Assembly: GCA_922989275.2 (NCBI GenBank)
Contig: OV277859.1
Coordinates: forward strand, 92,128,198-92,192,197
Reading direction: 5' to 3'
Source of the DNA: Gari tellinella
Taxonomy: Eukaryota > Mollusca > Bivalvia > Cardiida > Psammobiidae
DNA length: 64,000 bases
In this document: positions 45,224-55,849 of the stretch, piece by piece
How the letters are laid out: each line of letters opens with the position of its first letter
Numbering within the stretch: the stretch's first letter is position 1
Notes under the pieces: generated by a model
What the model saw: only the letters and a program-made list of their open reading frames with translations
Databases searched by the model: none
Told to the model about the DNA's origin: nothing
Made by a program: the position numbers and the translations under genes

Positions 45224-45444
45224 GTAAGCAAACCCTAGCTGTGTTTAATCCCCGGGATTTGTAGATGACAAGATAATTTATCATAAGTTTTTGATATTGT
45301 TATGAAATGTTTATCCATGGAAAGTTAGACAGTGGTATTTATTGATTTTATTGTGATAACGTTCATATCTGATACAAGGTGTATAAAGAAAAAAGTCCTG
45401 AGATAATGACCCCTGAAGGAAGGTTTACCGGTATAATTGGTGTT

Positions 45445-45770
45445 TAATCCATTACCCCATAGCCTGTTTCTAGTGTATTGATCAATTACAACATAACCTT
45501 TTTCTATTTTTCTAGTTTTGAAGACAGTGTACCACTTGAGGTAGATTGAAAGTATAGCAGAATGTGCCCCAAGGCACATTCTGCTTTACTTTCAACCTGC
45601 TTTAAGCTTCCATCTGCTACAATAAGCATTTTCTTCAGTGGATGAATAAATTAAAAGTCTTATTTATGAGGTAATACAAAATAGGTTTAGTGGAAATATT
45701 CTCTTCGGAGGATGAATAAATTAAAAGCATAAAAAGCATAAAAAGTTGTATTTATTAGGTTATGGTTAAG
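45445..45770 (+). repeat. Family A MITE with duplicated right end
   Basis: CATTACCCCATAGCCTGTTT at the left has an inserted duplicate of the GTTTCTAGT part. The stem centre GTGCCCCAAGGCAC is near-perfect. The right-hand block occurs twice, ending TTATGAGGTAAT and again TTATTAGGTTATGGTTAA. Confidence 0.72.
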
Positions 45771-45774
45771 ACTG

Positions 45775-45918
45775 TTTGCCGCTTAAAGTTAGAGCTAGAT
45801 GAAAGTAAAGCAGAAAGCTCCTGATGGAACTTTCTGATTATAACTATCATCCTTTTGTAAGCTGCTACTTGTCCTTACTACTATCAGCGAGTTGTCGTAT
45901 TTGTGAAGTTTTACTGTA
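45775..45918. repeat. Family E MITE, decayed
   Basis: GATGAAAGTAAAGCAGAAAG, CTCCTGATGGAACTTTC; the right end GTCGTATTTGTGAAGTTTTACTGTA matches the E terminus. Confidence 0.6.
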
Positions 45919-45965
45919 TATTGTATACATGTACAACAAACTGACAGGACAGTAATTGTCCATTA

Positions 45966-46197
45966 TCTTAACATTTAACACCAAAGACACACCTTTTATG
46001 CATTCAATTCCTCCACTGTAGAAGATAGTTTCAAAAGCAGTCGTGATTATACACCAATACTTAAAAAACAATTCAAATATCGTAGCAGATGGTGGCTTTA
46101 AAAAGGCTGAGGTAATGCAGAATGCTCTACTTTTAATCTGCTTTAAGTAACTGTTTGTCCTCAAAACTAGAAACAGACTATGGCAGTAAAGAGTTAG
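45966..46197 (-). repeat. Family A MITE, diverged
   Basis: TTAACACCAAAGACACACCT at the left and GACTATGGCAGTAAAGAGTTA at the right. The stem is shortened. Confidence 0.65.
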
Positions 46198-46252
46198 AGA
46201 GGCTAAAATGCTATAGCAATACTTTGTGAACAAGAACTGCTATCTTCATGTA

Positions 46253-46445
46253 CAGTCGAACTTCGATATCTCGAACTCGGTTAGGGCGAACATACCCGTA
46301 TTTCAAAGTTAAAACGTGGCTTAGCCACGTTTTAACTTTGAAATACGGGTATGTTCGCCTAAACCGAGCATGAAATAACGCAATTCATGTGTCGACAAAT
46401 CGGGTAGTTTGAGTTAAGCGAGTTCGAGATATCGGAGTTCTACTG
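46253..46445. repeat. Family G MITE, TA-flanked
   Basis: CAGTCGAACTTCGATATCTC and GATATCGGAGTTCTACTG, each beside TA (46251-46252 and 46446-46447). Central hairpin AACATACCCGTATTTCAAAG, GTGGCTTAGCCAC. Second copy of the family seen at 30139. Confidence 0.85.
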
Positions 46446-46593
46446 TATTTCTTCAGATATGCATTTCTCTTGTCTTTGCATTTGATATGGTCTAAACATA
46501 TTACATTTAATAAAAGAAGACAACTGGACATTCATGTAAGACAGGTTTTACTGAACATGTCTCTATTTAACAAATGTTTTCCCATCATCTCAG

Positions 46594-46629
46594 TACTCTG
46601 ATGACGGTAAAGACTCTAGCATTTACAAG
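46594..46629 (+). CDS. Second exon (36 bp, in phase) of the 45149 gene
   Basis: A CCCATCATCTCAG acceptor is followed by 12 codons (YSDDGKDSSIYK) and a GTATGT donor. Length is a multiple of three and both boundaries are phase 0, so it can follow the preceding exon or be skipped without shifting the frame. Small cassette exons of this kind are often alternatively spliced. The serine- and aspartate-rich sequence would be a plausible surface loop or phosphorylation site; that is inference. Confidence 0.65.
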
Positions 46630-46669
46630 GTATGTAACAGTGCGATGGTGAGGGATATAGCAGAATGGG

Positions 46670-46898
46670 TTAACCCATTACTCCATAAATATGCCTTTTT
46701 ACACTTTTAATTTATTCATCCCCTAAAGAAAGTAGTTCCAACTTATACAGAAATATTTTCTATATCCTAATAGATTAAAGCTTAAAGCTGGCTGAAAGTA
46801 GAACAGAATGTGCCTTAGGGCGCATTCTGCTTTGCTTTCAACTTGCGGGTACTCACTTGTCTTCAAAACTTGAAACAGGCTATGGGCTATTGGGTTAA
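46670..46898 (-). repeat. Family A MITE, full copy, 40 bp after the small exon
   Basis: TTAACCCATTACTCCATAAA to CTATGGGCTATTGGGTTAA. Stem centre is GTGCCTTAGGGCGC. It is preceded by ATAGCAGAATGGG, which resembles one family A hairpin arm. Confidence 0.82.
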
Positions 46899-47011
46899 TA
46901 AGGGTATGTTGGTGTCAGATCTGTTCTATACACGGTGGTAAGTGGTATCAAGATTTTGGTATTTCAAGTGGTTTAGGGTATGTCTTGAATGTTGATTGCG
47001 TCTCATTTGTA

Positions 47012-47257
47012 CAGTGGAGAATCTGTTATTTTTTCCCAATAAACGCGTTTACGCTAAAACTATTATTTCAATTACAAACAGTTTGGAGCCAGATCAGACG
47101 CCGGGTAACCCGGCGTCTGATCAGGCTCCAAACTGTTTGCCACCAAGATAAACAAGAATTATCAGAATTGTCCATAAGTTGTTCTTTTCTACGTTTTAGT
47201 GTTTTGCGTTTGCGTACGTTTGCGTTTAAACGGGAAAGAATAACAGATTCTCCACTG
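47012..47257. repeat. Family J MITE, TA-flanked, carrying a family C-like hairpin
   Basis: CAGTGGAGAATCTGTTATTT at the left and GAATAACAGATTCTCCACTG at the right, with TA on both sides (47010-47011 and 47258-47259). In the middle is ACAAACAGTTTGGAGCCAGA, CGCCGGGTAACCCGGCG and its complement. Internal TTTGCGTTTACG-type blocks are repeated. A 125-codon frame through it is a by-product. Confidence 0.85.
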
Positions 47258-47394
47258 TATTACATGTATTCACTTATGAAAAAGTACAAAAGTTTGTCTG
47301 CTTTCACCCTTTTTTCCAGAGAAATGCTTTTATGCACATGCAACAGAGATTTGAACGTCTGATTTATAAAGAGACGTAATATAAAACTTAAGTC

Positions 47395-47560
47395 TGTGCA
47401 TACTAGATTTTGGTCTGAAACAGTTGTTGTCTGTTACTGTTCTAAAAACGGAATTTTCAAAATTTCTTTTCGAAACAGGGTCAGAGTATAAAACAGTTTG
47501 GATCCTGATGAGAGGCTGTGATATGCACAGATAATCACAGTTCCACCACTATAGCATGCT
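47395..47560. repeat. Family C MITE, partial
   Basis: AACAGTTGTTGTCTGTTACT, CAGGGTCAGAGTATAAAACA and GTTTGGATCCTGATGAGAGG belong to a reverse copy, broken after the hairpin's first arm. Confidence 0.55.
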
Positions 47561-47978
47561 AAGAGTAAAGTTATAACAAAAGTCACTACAAGTGCCAATT
47601 ACCAGACAAGTTGTCTGGATACACTTAATCTCAGGACCCATTTTAACAGCAGCCAAAATGGTTTTCTTTTTTGTTTAAATATTACAGTGTTATACGACTG
47701 TTTCTTGAAATAGTTGATACTGAAAGTTTGGTAATTATCTTGAAAGAAAAGTGTATTAAGATCTTGTGTAGTGTACATTAACTTTCATTGTCTCCTACAT
47801 TATGTTGTCAGAGCATGTTGAAGCTTTGTAAACATACAGCCAGACTTGAATTATATATAACTTTATAATAAGGTGCATTATAGTCTTTGTAAGTAAAAAA
47901 AACCTTAACATAATATTCCGAAGGCTTCCTCAGGCATTTTCTACATTTCTTTAGTCTTGTATAAAGGAGCCACCTTTC

Positions 47979-48241
47979 TTTAACCCATTAATCCCATTAA
48001 TTAGCCAGATTTTCTTTTTGAAGACAAGTGACCACTTAAAGCAGGTTGAAAGTAAAGAAGAATGTGCCTTAAGGCACATTCTGCTTTACTTTCTGTCTGC
48101 ATGCTTTAAGTTATCATCTACTAGAATATGGAAAATATTACTTATAACACATATTCGTAATTGTATAAGTTTGAACTATAAGCTTCAGTGGAGGAATGAA
48201 TTAAAGACATGAAAAGGTGTATTTATGAGGCAATGGGTTAA
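47979..48241 (+). repeat. Family A MITE
   Basis: TTAACCCATTAATCCC to ATGAGGCAATGGGTTAA. Centre is GTGCCTTAAGGCAC. Confidence 0.82.
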
Positions 48242-48539
48242 AGGTTGCAAAAAATGTTTACCCAATGTTTGCTTATATATAATACAAATTTGACGGTATC
48301 TCTAACAAATTGGTTTCACAGTGCAAGTATTGGAAGGTGTATTGAGTTTACTGTCAAGCTCATGTAATTTTAACGACACCTCTCACAAAGAATGACAAAA
48401 TTATTAATTAATATAATTTGCTGCTCAATAAACTTCTCACTTATCATTTATAGCTTTTGTAATAATACAACTATAAAACTAATACAATAAAGTTAAGCTA
48501 TTACAGCCACTAAGATATTTGTTTCCAGTTTTAAAAGTT

Positions 48540-48628
48540 GGATATCAACTTAAAGCAGGATGAAAGTAAAGCAGAAAGCTCCTGCAGGAGCTTTCTGCTT
48601 TACTTTCATCCTGCTTTAAGCTGCTGCC
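48540..48628. repeat. Family E hairpin, perfect stem
   Basis: ACTTAAAGCAGGATGAAAGT, AAGCAGAAAGCTCC, centre TGCA, then its complement to GCTTTAAGCTG. The arms look identical over about 40 bases. The flanks 48245-48535 and 48630-48975 show no gene. Confidence 0.78.
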
Positions 48629-48974
48629 TGATTCGTCTTTTCTAGAGTGATCGTAAAGCAGGGACTTTTTAATGTAATATGTAGATCAAACTTATTAAAG
48701 GTGTTAAATTCACCATGTTAATGCAAATTAGGTTATGGATTTTGTAAAGAAAATATTTGATGTGAGTTTAATGGCATTAGTAAATGACAGGGTGGGTGCA
48801 GGGTATCAAAATCAATATATTAAAGATTATAATTAATCGCGGTAATTCAAACAGCATGTTAAAAAATTGGGGGTTTTATCAACCCCTTCACTGCCATGAT
48901 GTCATCTGCTTTAAGCAATCGATGTCTGCTTTCATTCCTCAAATTGAAAATTTAGGTAAATCGACAAAGTAATA

Positions 48975-49140
48975 TTGTGATTTGGATCCTGGTCAGACAC
49001 GGCATTACACGGCGTCTGATCAGGATACAAGCTGTTTGCAAATAACGATTGTACTCTGGGTAAGGCAGTGATGAGCTTAAGGCTATATTCAAAACTGTAC
49101 TCCATGATTAAAAAGAAAATATGTGGATTGCACAAGACAG
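48975..49140. repeat. Family C hairpin and flank
   Basis: TTTGGATCCTGGTCAGACAC, GGCATTACACGGCGTC, then ATACAAGCTGTTTGCAAAT. Confidence 0.65.
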
Positions 49141-49304
49141 ATGATAGCTAGTAGATAGATAGTAATGCACATAGCATATTAATTTTTGTGAAAACATGTA
49201 TAGGTTTGCAGGTATGTTTTTTTGTACATAACATTTTCATCTACATGCAGTTATCATTTATCTAACTGAAACAAAGCACATGTAGTATTTCTGTGTTTAA
49301 GGCA

Positions 49305-49380
49305 GGTGGTTGCTTAAAGCCAGATCAAAGTAATTAAAGCAGACAGTTCATACTGTCATCCTGCTTTAAATTACCACCTC
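49305..49380. repeat. Degenerate family E hairpin
   Basis: TTGCTTAAAGCCAGATCAAA faces TCATCCTGCTTTAAATTACC; centre decayed. Confidence 0.5.
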
Positions 49381-49387
49381 ATAGTAT

Positions 49388-49648
49388 TTCACCCATTATA
49401 TACACCATAAATACAACTTTTTACACCTTTAATTATTTCCTTTACTGATAAAAATAGTTCCAATTTATACAGTCATGAACATGTATCATAAGAACTACGG
49501 TATCTTCTATATTCTTGCAGATGGTAGCTTGAAGCAGGCTGGAAGTAAAGTAGAATGCGCCTTAATGTGCAATCTGCTATACTTTCAACTTACATGAAGT
49601 GCTCACCTGTCTTCAAAACTGGAAACAGGCTATGGGGTAATGGGTTAA
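49388..49648 (-). repeat. Family A MITE
   Basis: ACCCATTATATACACCATAA to TATGGGGTAATGGGTTAA. Stem is imperfect. The following 49650-50085 shows no gene. Confidence 0.78.
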
Positions 49649-50087
49649 AGTGTTTAGTAAATTGTAATTTGAGTGTTTTTATCAAGTCAAATGATGTCAA
49701 ATAAAAGGAGAGTACCAGATTGTGAGAAAGCAAACCCCCAGAATAAAAAAATGCATTAAATCCTTTACTTTCGTCTGAACCACATCTAAATTCAAAGAAC
49801 TAAACAAACAGTCAACTAATGCTAAACATTCTGTCCAACTTTACCAATAAAAACTATATTTATGTTTCTTATTATCACCCTTTTGTGATCAAACCATGTA
49901 CCTAATGATCAATATTTAGCAGAAAAATCAAATACCGGACCATGGTCTCATATTTTGAGTAAATATGATTTATACAGTCTTTAAATGAAAGAAACCTGCT
50001 AATGTAACATTTTTATAGAAAATGCAAACATTATGTTCAGCAGGTTCAAAACATTTTATACTGAGTGTGGTTAGAGTCTAATATGAC

Positions 50088-50344
50088 TTAAACCATTACC
50101 TCATAACCTGTTTCTAGTATTGAAGATTGGTGACAACTTAAAGCAGGTTGAAAGTAAAGCAGAATGTGCCTTAAGGCACATTCTGCTTTACTTTCAGCAT
50201 GCTTTAAGCTACAATCTGCTAGGATATAGAAAATATTTCTTATTGTACACTTTCATGGCCTTATATATTGGAACTTATTTTCTTCAGTTGAGGAATATAA
50301 TTATTAAAGGCCTAAAAAGGTGTATTTATAGGTTAATGGGTTAA
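50088..50344 (+). repeat. Family A MITE
   Basis: TTAAACCATTACCTCATAAC to ATAGGTTAATGGGTTAA. Centre GTGCCTTAAGGCAC, a perfect stem. Confidence 0.83.
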
Positions 50345-50374
50345 TTATAAAATGTACAGATAAGGTGTAAATTT

Positions 50375-50538
50375 TTGTGGCATAAACAAGTTACCCAGTA
50401 TTTGATCTGAACTACTCCGCTCCCTTAAGTAGCCCTCTGATCTGGGTCTACACTGTTAGCATTGAAAAACTATACTCTTTACAGGTATACTGTTTGTTAA
50501 GGATGAGTATACTCATCGCTACGGTTCATTGTGTTAAA
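50375..50538. repeat. Family D MITE, one hairpin arm lost
   Basis: AGTAGCCCTCTGATCTGGGT, CTACACTGTTAGCATTG and GATGAGTATACTCATCGC, ending GTTCATTGTGTTAA. Confidence 0.55.
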
Positions 50539-50922
50539 CACCCACTTGTCTTTAGAGATCTTGCCAATTCAATGACTAATTTATTGCTAAACTCAGGTTT
50601 GACTGAATTTTCAAGAGTAAACCTTTTCTTCTCAAGATAATTCAGTACCTTGAGACAAGAATTCGATATTTAGTTCAAATTAGACTTTCATTGATTTCCA
50701 AATACTAGACAGGTGGTGTCATTTATCCTTTGGCTCATTAAAAAAGGAAGCACAAAAGCTAAATAAACACTGAAAGTTACTGAATCAAGTAACGTAAGAG
50801 GGTGCTGTGTAGCAACAATCAAGTGGTGTCGGATCAAAGTAGTCCCTGTATTTGATAACAATTAGCAACTACCCAGATTGACCCTTTTAATGCTGGAAAG
50901 CTACATTGATGACCTTTCTAAA

Positions 50923-50985
50923 CAGTTTAGATCCAGATCATGCCCCACTAAACGTGGGGCCTGATCTGGATCAAAACTGTTTGTC
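50923..50985. repeat. Family C hairpin, ATGCCCC variant
   Basis: ACAGTTTAGATCCAGATCAT, GCCCCACTAAACGTGGGGC, then TGATCTGGATCAAAACTG. The centre differs from other copies yet still pairs. Confidence 0.7.
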
Positions 50986-51545
50986 ACTCTGATTCTACTT
51001 CTGTAAATATCATACAGATGACAAAAGCGATATCAGGAGTTTAGTTAACAAAAACATTTTTGAAAGAGTTCAATACTGCTTGATATCCTTATTTGCTAAA
51101 AAATTAACCAATCAATCATTGAATGGTCATTAAACAGACTTTTTACATTTTTGGACCAGTACCTATATGGTACAAGGGGTTAAGTAAGCCTAAACGGTCA
51201 ACAAAGTGTGGGAACCAATCAGATGCCACAGTAGCGATCAAGTATTATAATACTCGGCCAAAAAAGAAAGTATTCACTTTTTACATTGACTTTACATTAA
51301 GTTAATTTTAAAGCACCATATCTTTTAAAGCACCTTATCAACTCCAGTTTTGTTCATATGTTCACCAATGTATTCCAGTAAAAACATTCAGATTAAATGA
51401 TACATGTAGTGAAAATGAAGCACTTAAAATTGATCATTATTTCAAATCAAAGGGAGGTAATTTGTTATAATTAGACTTTTTAGTCCTATTATTGCCTTAC
51501 ATATTGTGATGAATGAAAGTCTAATGTGATTTTATTTTCTTTAAG

Positions 51546-51710
51546 ACCATGCAAGTTCTAGCTGATGAATATGAGCTCCATGGTTTCTCTTCTGTGGAAA
51601 AGATTTCTAAGCAAAAAATGCTGTTTCAGGAAAAAAGAGTTATAGACCTTTTATTTGTACCTGAAACTGTGTATTTAGGGCTTCTGGAGTCTTGCTACTC
51701 CTGTTATTAA
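51546..51710 (+). CDS. Possible further exon of the 45149 gene
   Basis: After a GATTTTATTTTCTTTAAG acceptor-like tract the phase-0 frame stays open for 54 codons to TAA at 51708-51710. It reads TMQVLADEYELHGFSSVEKI early and VIDLLFVPETVYLGLLES later. The first half looks protein-like. There is no clear GT donor after that half and no AATAAA soon after the stop, so it may be an alternative terminal exon, a longer exon with a weak donor (GTACCT near 51658), or chance. Confidence 0.3.
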   Translation, partial: TMQVLADEYELHGFSSVEKISKQKMLFQEKRVIDLLFVPETVYLGLLESCYSCY

Positions 51711-51884
51711 CCAGATCATAGTTGTGAGGTGACCGAAATACAGTAAAAAGTACCTTAGGATATCCCTATCCTGCGTATGATTTTGTAAAAAGCAATGTCT
51801 GAAATCATAACAAATCAAATCAAATCATCATGCTGATCATGTCTTGTTAATGTCACAGTTGAAACCTTTCCTGTATTTAAATAG

Positions 51885-51958
51885 ATGGATTCTTAAAGAA
51901 ATAAGAAGCTCCTACAGGAACTTTTAGATTTACTTTCAGACTGATTTAAGTAACCATC
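51885..51958. repeat. Degenerate family E hairpin
   Basis: AAATAAGAAGCTCCTACAGG faces AACTTTTAGATTTACTTTCA. Confidence 0.45.
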
Positions 51959-51966
51959 ACCTTTCT

Positions 51967-52213
51967 TAACTCTTTTGATAGCCTATTTCTTGTATTGAAG
52001 ATAGATGACCACTTAAAGCAGGTTGAAAGTAAAGCAAAATGCGCCTTAGGGCGCATTCTGCTTTACTTTCAGCCTGCTTTAAGCTTCTATGTGCTAGAAT
52101 ATATAGAATATTCGCTGTAATATTTATTCATAACTGATTAAATTGGAACTACTTTCTTCAGCGGAGGAATAAATTATATGCGCTAAAAGGCGCTTCTATG
52201 GGGTTAAATGTGA
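51967..52213 (+). repeat. Family A MITE, subfamily A2
   Basis: TTAACTCTTTTGATAGCC at the left, centre GCGCCTTAGGGCGC, the GCGCTAAAAGGCGC mark, and right end CTATGGGGTTAA. Confidence 0.8.
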
Positions 52214-52634
52214 AAATAAAGTATTGGGGAAAAGGATAACTTTCAGATGGGTTAAAAGAGTATAGCCTTGAAATTTAACAGGTGTATACCTTTACGGTAA
52301 ATTACCACAATTGGCTCTCAACTTTTAAGTTGATAAAATCAATTTAATACAATGGCTTTAAACTTTACAGTCAGCTATGATCCCAAAGCATGGTTTATTT
52401 ATGTCATTTAATACGTAATATCAATAACGAGTATTCAATTTTAACCGTCAATCGATTTCAAGTGGCTGTTTTTCTTCAACTTATTCATTTTGATCCATGT
52501 TGTTGTAAAAGTGATTAGGTTTAAATTTTCTCTTTAGCTAATGTTTATACTGGAATTTAACCCTTATTCTGCTTGAAACTAAACAGTAAAACTCTCTATA
52601 TCGATCACTAAATTAAATAAATTATTATGTGTTT

Positions 52635-52728
52635 AAGACAGGCTGCTGCTTAAAGCAAAGTGAAAATAAAACAGAAACTTACAGCTTTCTGTTACTTTCA
52701 CCTTTCTCTCAGCTACCACTTGTTAGAA
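52635..52728. repeat. Degenerate family E hairpin
   Basis: CTGCTTAAAGCAAAGTGAAA faces TTACTTTCACCTTTCTCTCAG. The preceding 52230-52630 shows no gene. Confidence 0.5.
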
Positions 52729-52776
52729 TACAATAAAGAAGCCTTAGGGTTGTAATTGATGCAGATTGTGAATGAG

Positions 52777-53028
52777 TTAACCCTTAACTCAATAGCCTGT
52801 TTCTAGTTTTGAAAAGAGGTGAATACTTAAAGCAGGTTGAAAGTAAAGCAGAATGCACCTTAAGGGGCATTCTGCTTTACTTTCAGCCTGCTTTAAGCTA
52901 CCATCTTCTAGCATAAAGCAAATATTCCTTATGATTCATTTTCATGACATTATAAATGGGAACTTTTTTCTTCACCGGAGGAATAAACTGAACGTGCTAA
53001 AAGGCACTTCTATGAGGGAAGGGGTTAA
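52777..53028 (+). repeat. Family A MITE, A1/A2 hybrid
   Basis: The left end is A1-like (AATAGCCTGTTTCTAGTTTT) while the right end is A2-like (GTGCTAAAAGGCAC then GGGAAGGGGTTAA). Stem centre is TGCACCTTAAGGGGCA. Confidence 0.83.
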
Positions 53029-53089
53029 GAATAAATTTTTGCATGAGTTCTGCAATTAAAAGATTATTTTAATATACCTTTACTGTGTT

Positions 53090-53185
53090 AACCCTTTGCC
53101 ACCTTGACTGAAATACAAGGTCTAGCCTTTACAGACAATGTAGATCCTGATCAGACACCATGCTTCTGGATCCGTACTGCTTTGA
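53090..53185. repeat. Family C MITE, left part only
   Basis: TTAACCCTTTGCCACCTTGA, GATCCTGATCAGACACCATG and TTCTGGATCCGTACTG. Confidence 0.5.
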
Positions 53186-53248
53186 TTTCCATGTCAATGT
53201 TTCTTTAATCAAAATACATAAAATCTTTGGGAAAAAAAAAATCTAAAT

Positions 53249-53490
53249 TTTAACCCTTTACTCCATAGATACACATTCTTACGCCTTTAAGTTATTCCTC
53301 CACTCAAGAAAATAGTTCCAACTTACAAGTCATGAAAATGTGTGATTTGAAACATTTTCTTTATCCTAGGAGATTGCAGCTAAAGCAGATTGCAGCCTGA
53401 GGTCCATTCTGCTTTACTTCCAACCTGCTAAAAGTGGTAACCTGTCTCCTAAACTAGAAACAGACTTATATATAATAGTGTAATGGGTTC
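53249..53490 (-). repeat. Family A MITE, stem shortened
   Basis: TTAACCCTTTACTCCATAGA to ATAATAGTGTAATGGGTT. Confidence 0.77.
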
Positions 53491-53561
53491 ATAACTTCAT
53501 AGACATGAAGGTGGACAAAAATATTTAGGCAGACAAAATCCTGGCATTGAATGGGTTCAAG

Positions 53562-53812
53562 TTAACTCTTTCCTCCCTGAAACTTTAAATGGACAATTCC
53601 AGTTTTCATTTTAGTCTAGTCCATTTCTGACTTTTAATGGTTGTTTTTGTCAATGTTTGGCATTATGACAAACAGTGAAGACCCTGATCAGAGGGCTCCT
53701 TTCGGAGCCCTCTGATCTGGGTCTTCACTGTTTGCATAGGACAAGTGTACTATTCACATGTACACTGTTTGAAAGGGACGGCTATATGCGGGACTAGGGT
53801 TCAAAGAGTTAA
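53562..53812. repeat. Family D MITE, full copy
   Basis: TTAACTCTTTCCTCCCTGAA at the left, ACTAGGGTTCAAAGAGTTAA at the right. Hairpin AACAGTGAAGACCCTGATCA, GAGGGCTCCTTTCGGAGCCC and complement is perfect. Confidence 0.85.
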
Positions 53813-53929
53813 TTGAACGAAGTTCATGAGTGCACAATGTCATGAGAATTTGTACAGTGTACTTTATAATCCACTTAATTCTTTGCATATTGTGTGCACT
53901 TAAGGCAAAACCGGACTTACCTTAGCAAA

Positions 53930-54012
53930 CAATAATGGATATAATAATATTATTCGAGTAACTCAACTTCTCATCAGGATCCAAATTGAGTGTCTGTAAC
54001 TCTGACACAACT

Positions 54013-54043
<31 letters not shown>

Positions 54044-54110
54044 GATCTAAAATCATACAAAGTAGCAGAACAAATTTTTTAGCAGACAACAATATTTCTT
54101 AGGGTTCAAA
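53930..54110. repeat. Degenerate family C copy with poly-A run
   Basis: TCTCATCAGGATCCAAATTG and GTAGCAGAACAAATTTTTTA flank a long A tract near 54020-54042. Confidence 0.55.
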
Positions 54111-54113
54111 AAG

Positions 54114-54350
54114 TTAACTCTCACCATGCTAGCGACGGATATATTCTACAGTGATTAATTTTGTAACCTCTGTTTGCAGTTTTGATCTTGATGAGACGCC
54201 GCGCCACGCGGCGTCTCATCAAGATCCAAACTGTTTGACACTCTGACCAAGCTGTTTCAAAAAGAAATTTTGAAAAATCTATTTTTAGAACAGTAGCAGA
54301 CAACCATTATTGATGCAGACGAATAAAATACCCAGCATGCAAAGAGTTAA
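54114..54350. repeat. Family C MITE, full copy
   Basis: TTAACTCTCACCATGCTAGC to AGCATGCAAAGAGTTAA. Hairpin centre GACGCCGCGCCACGCGGCGT is perfectly paired. Blocks CTCTGACCAAGCTG and AACAGTAGCAGACAAC follow. Confidence 0.88.
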
Positions 54351-54507
54351 GCTATGTGTGAAACAGGATAATATAAGCCAATAGTGTAGATCAGCAAACT
54401 GAGGAATCGCAATCAAATCTGCTTTCACAATGCATGCATGGATATATCTATCATTCAGCCGTATGGACAAATAAGGTAGATCTAGTGCATGTCTACATTA
54501 CCATAGC

Positions 54508-54692
54508 TCCAAGTAAGAAGAGTATTTCAAATACTAACTTTTGGATTTCTCCACCAAACTCTATGTTGTGACTACTCATTAGAATCGTCTCAAAGAGACG
54601 ATTCAAATGAGTAGTCACAATATAGAGTTTAGTAGACATAAACTTAAAAAAGGTCAAAAAGGTTAATTTTACTCCCTCTTATCAGGGACCCA
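54508..54692. repeat. Family B MITE, ends diverged
   Basis: The central palindrome GACTACTCATTAGAATCGTC, TCAAAGAGACGATTC is intact. Ends are ATAGCTCCAAGTAAGAAGAG and CTCTTATCAGGGACCC. Confidence 0.7.
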
Positions 54693-54844
54693 GTTATTAA
54701 TACACCCTTATAATTGTTTATCAACCATTCCAAAAACCACAAAGCACGCAATGAGGTAAATGGGTAAAGCTCTCCATCATAGAAGGGATTAAAAATCACT
54801 TGCCACTTGATTACGATAAATCGGTAGTCACAGTCAATATCTGA

Positions 54845-55045
54845 TATGGGACCTGTTTTTATTTGCCCTCAGTCGTCAGAAAGGCGTGCTCCCAATCGGC
54901 TGGGCGAGATGGATACTTGGCCTGTGTGATATCGGAGATAATTTTTTCATTTTATCAGATTGTTTTTATCTAATTGATTTTCTGTATTGTTCAGTATCAG
55001 GGATTTTGTGTATGGGATTATTTTTCGCACTGTGACTGTTCAATT
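54845..55045 (+). other. GC-raised unique patch, weak exon-like signal
   Basis: ATTTGCCCTCAG at about 54872 is followed by a stretch with higher GC than its surroundings. Frames run 18 codons to TGA or, in another phase, about 60 codons. No donor or motif makes this a firm exon. Confidence 0.2.
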
Positions 55046-55104
55046 GGATATAAGCACATCAGGTAAATAACTCTTCTGTACGTAGTCAAATTTATGAATA
55101 CCCT

Positions 55105-55350
55105 TTGAACCCTAGTGACGCATATACCTGGTCCATTGAAACAGTGTACCTGTGAAGGGTACACTTGCCTTATGCAAACAGTGTAGACCCAGATCAGAGG
55201 GCTCCTAAAGGAGCCCTCTGATCATGCTGTGATGGTCTGCACTGTTTGTCATTTTACGCTACATATCAAAAACAAGCCTAAATGGTTAAAAGTAGGACTG
55301 GATTGTTGACATGAATTGTCCATTTGTTGTTTTAGTGAGGACAAAGGTTT
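55105..55350. repeat. Family D MITE, long version
   Basis: CCTTTGAACCCTAGTGACGC at the left, GGGTACACTTGCCTTATGC box, and hairpin GAGGGCTCCTAAAGGAGCCC. The AAGCCTAAATGGTTAAAAG block is at the right. Confidence 0.7.
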
Positions 55351-55849
55351 ATAGCAGCCATTAGTTAAGGAAGCTTTGAGATCAGGAGAATGCTAAGTGA
55401 AGAGCACAAGTTATGTAAAAACTTTTTGCATTACTTTAAAATTTGTTCACCAGGTGACAGCTTAATGCAGAACAAATTTTATTGTGTCTTAAATAATACC
55501 CATTAATTTTCTTTTGAAAGGCTGATTCACTAGACTTGTTTGTTAATTAAGTTTGTTAATGAACTTTGCTGTCAAATCTGGGTTAGGTAAAAATATGCAA
55601 GATAAGTATTTAAAACAGAATATACAATGTAATGCAAAAGATCTCCTTCAAAGTTACTTTTTTGTGTGTTAAGCATTCAATTCTAATTTGATTTATGTCA
55701 GTGCTTTTTCACTGAATGATCACTGAGCGCACTAGGTTGCTTGTTACAGGATTTTCTCTGTTTGTTTAGTAGTCTATTATGTACTTATTTCAGTCTGTGA
55801 AAGTCACTTAGCCATAATTCCTGACAATCTTTACTAGACTGGTATTTGC

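Noticed and set aside
46985..47362. Open frame of 125 codons on the plus strand
   Set aside because: It is the translation of the family J MITE and its hairpin; the ends of the frame coincide with the element, not with splice or start signals.
54872..55045. Exon after a CCCTCAG acceptor
   Set aside because: Two competing frames, no donor and no recognisable motif; only the GC rise is suggestive.
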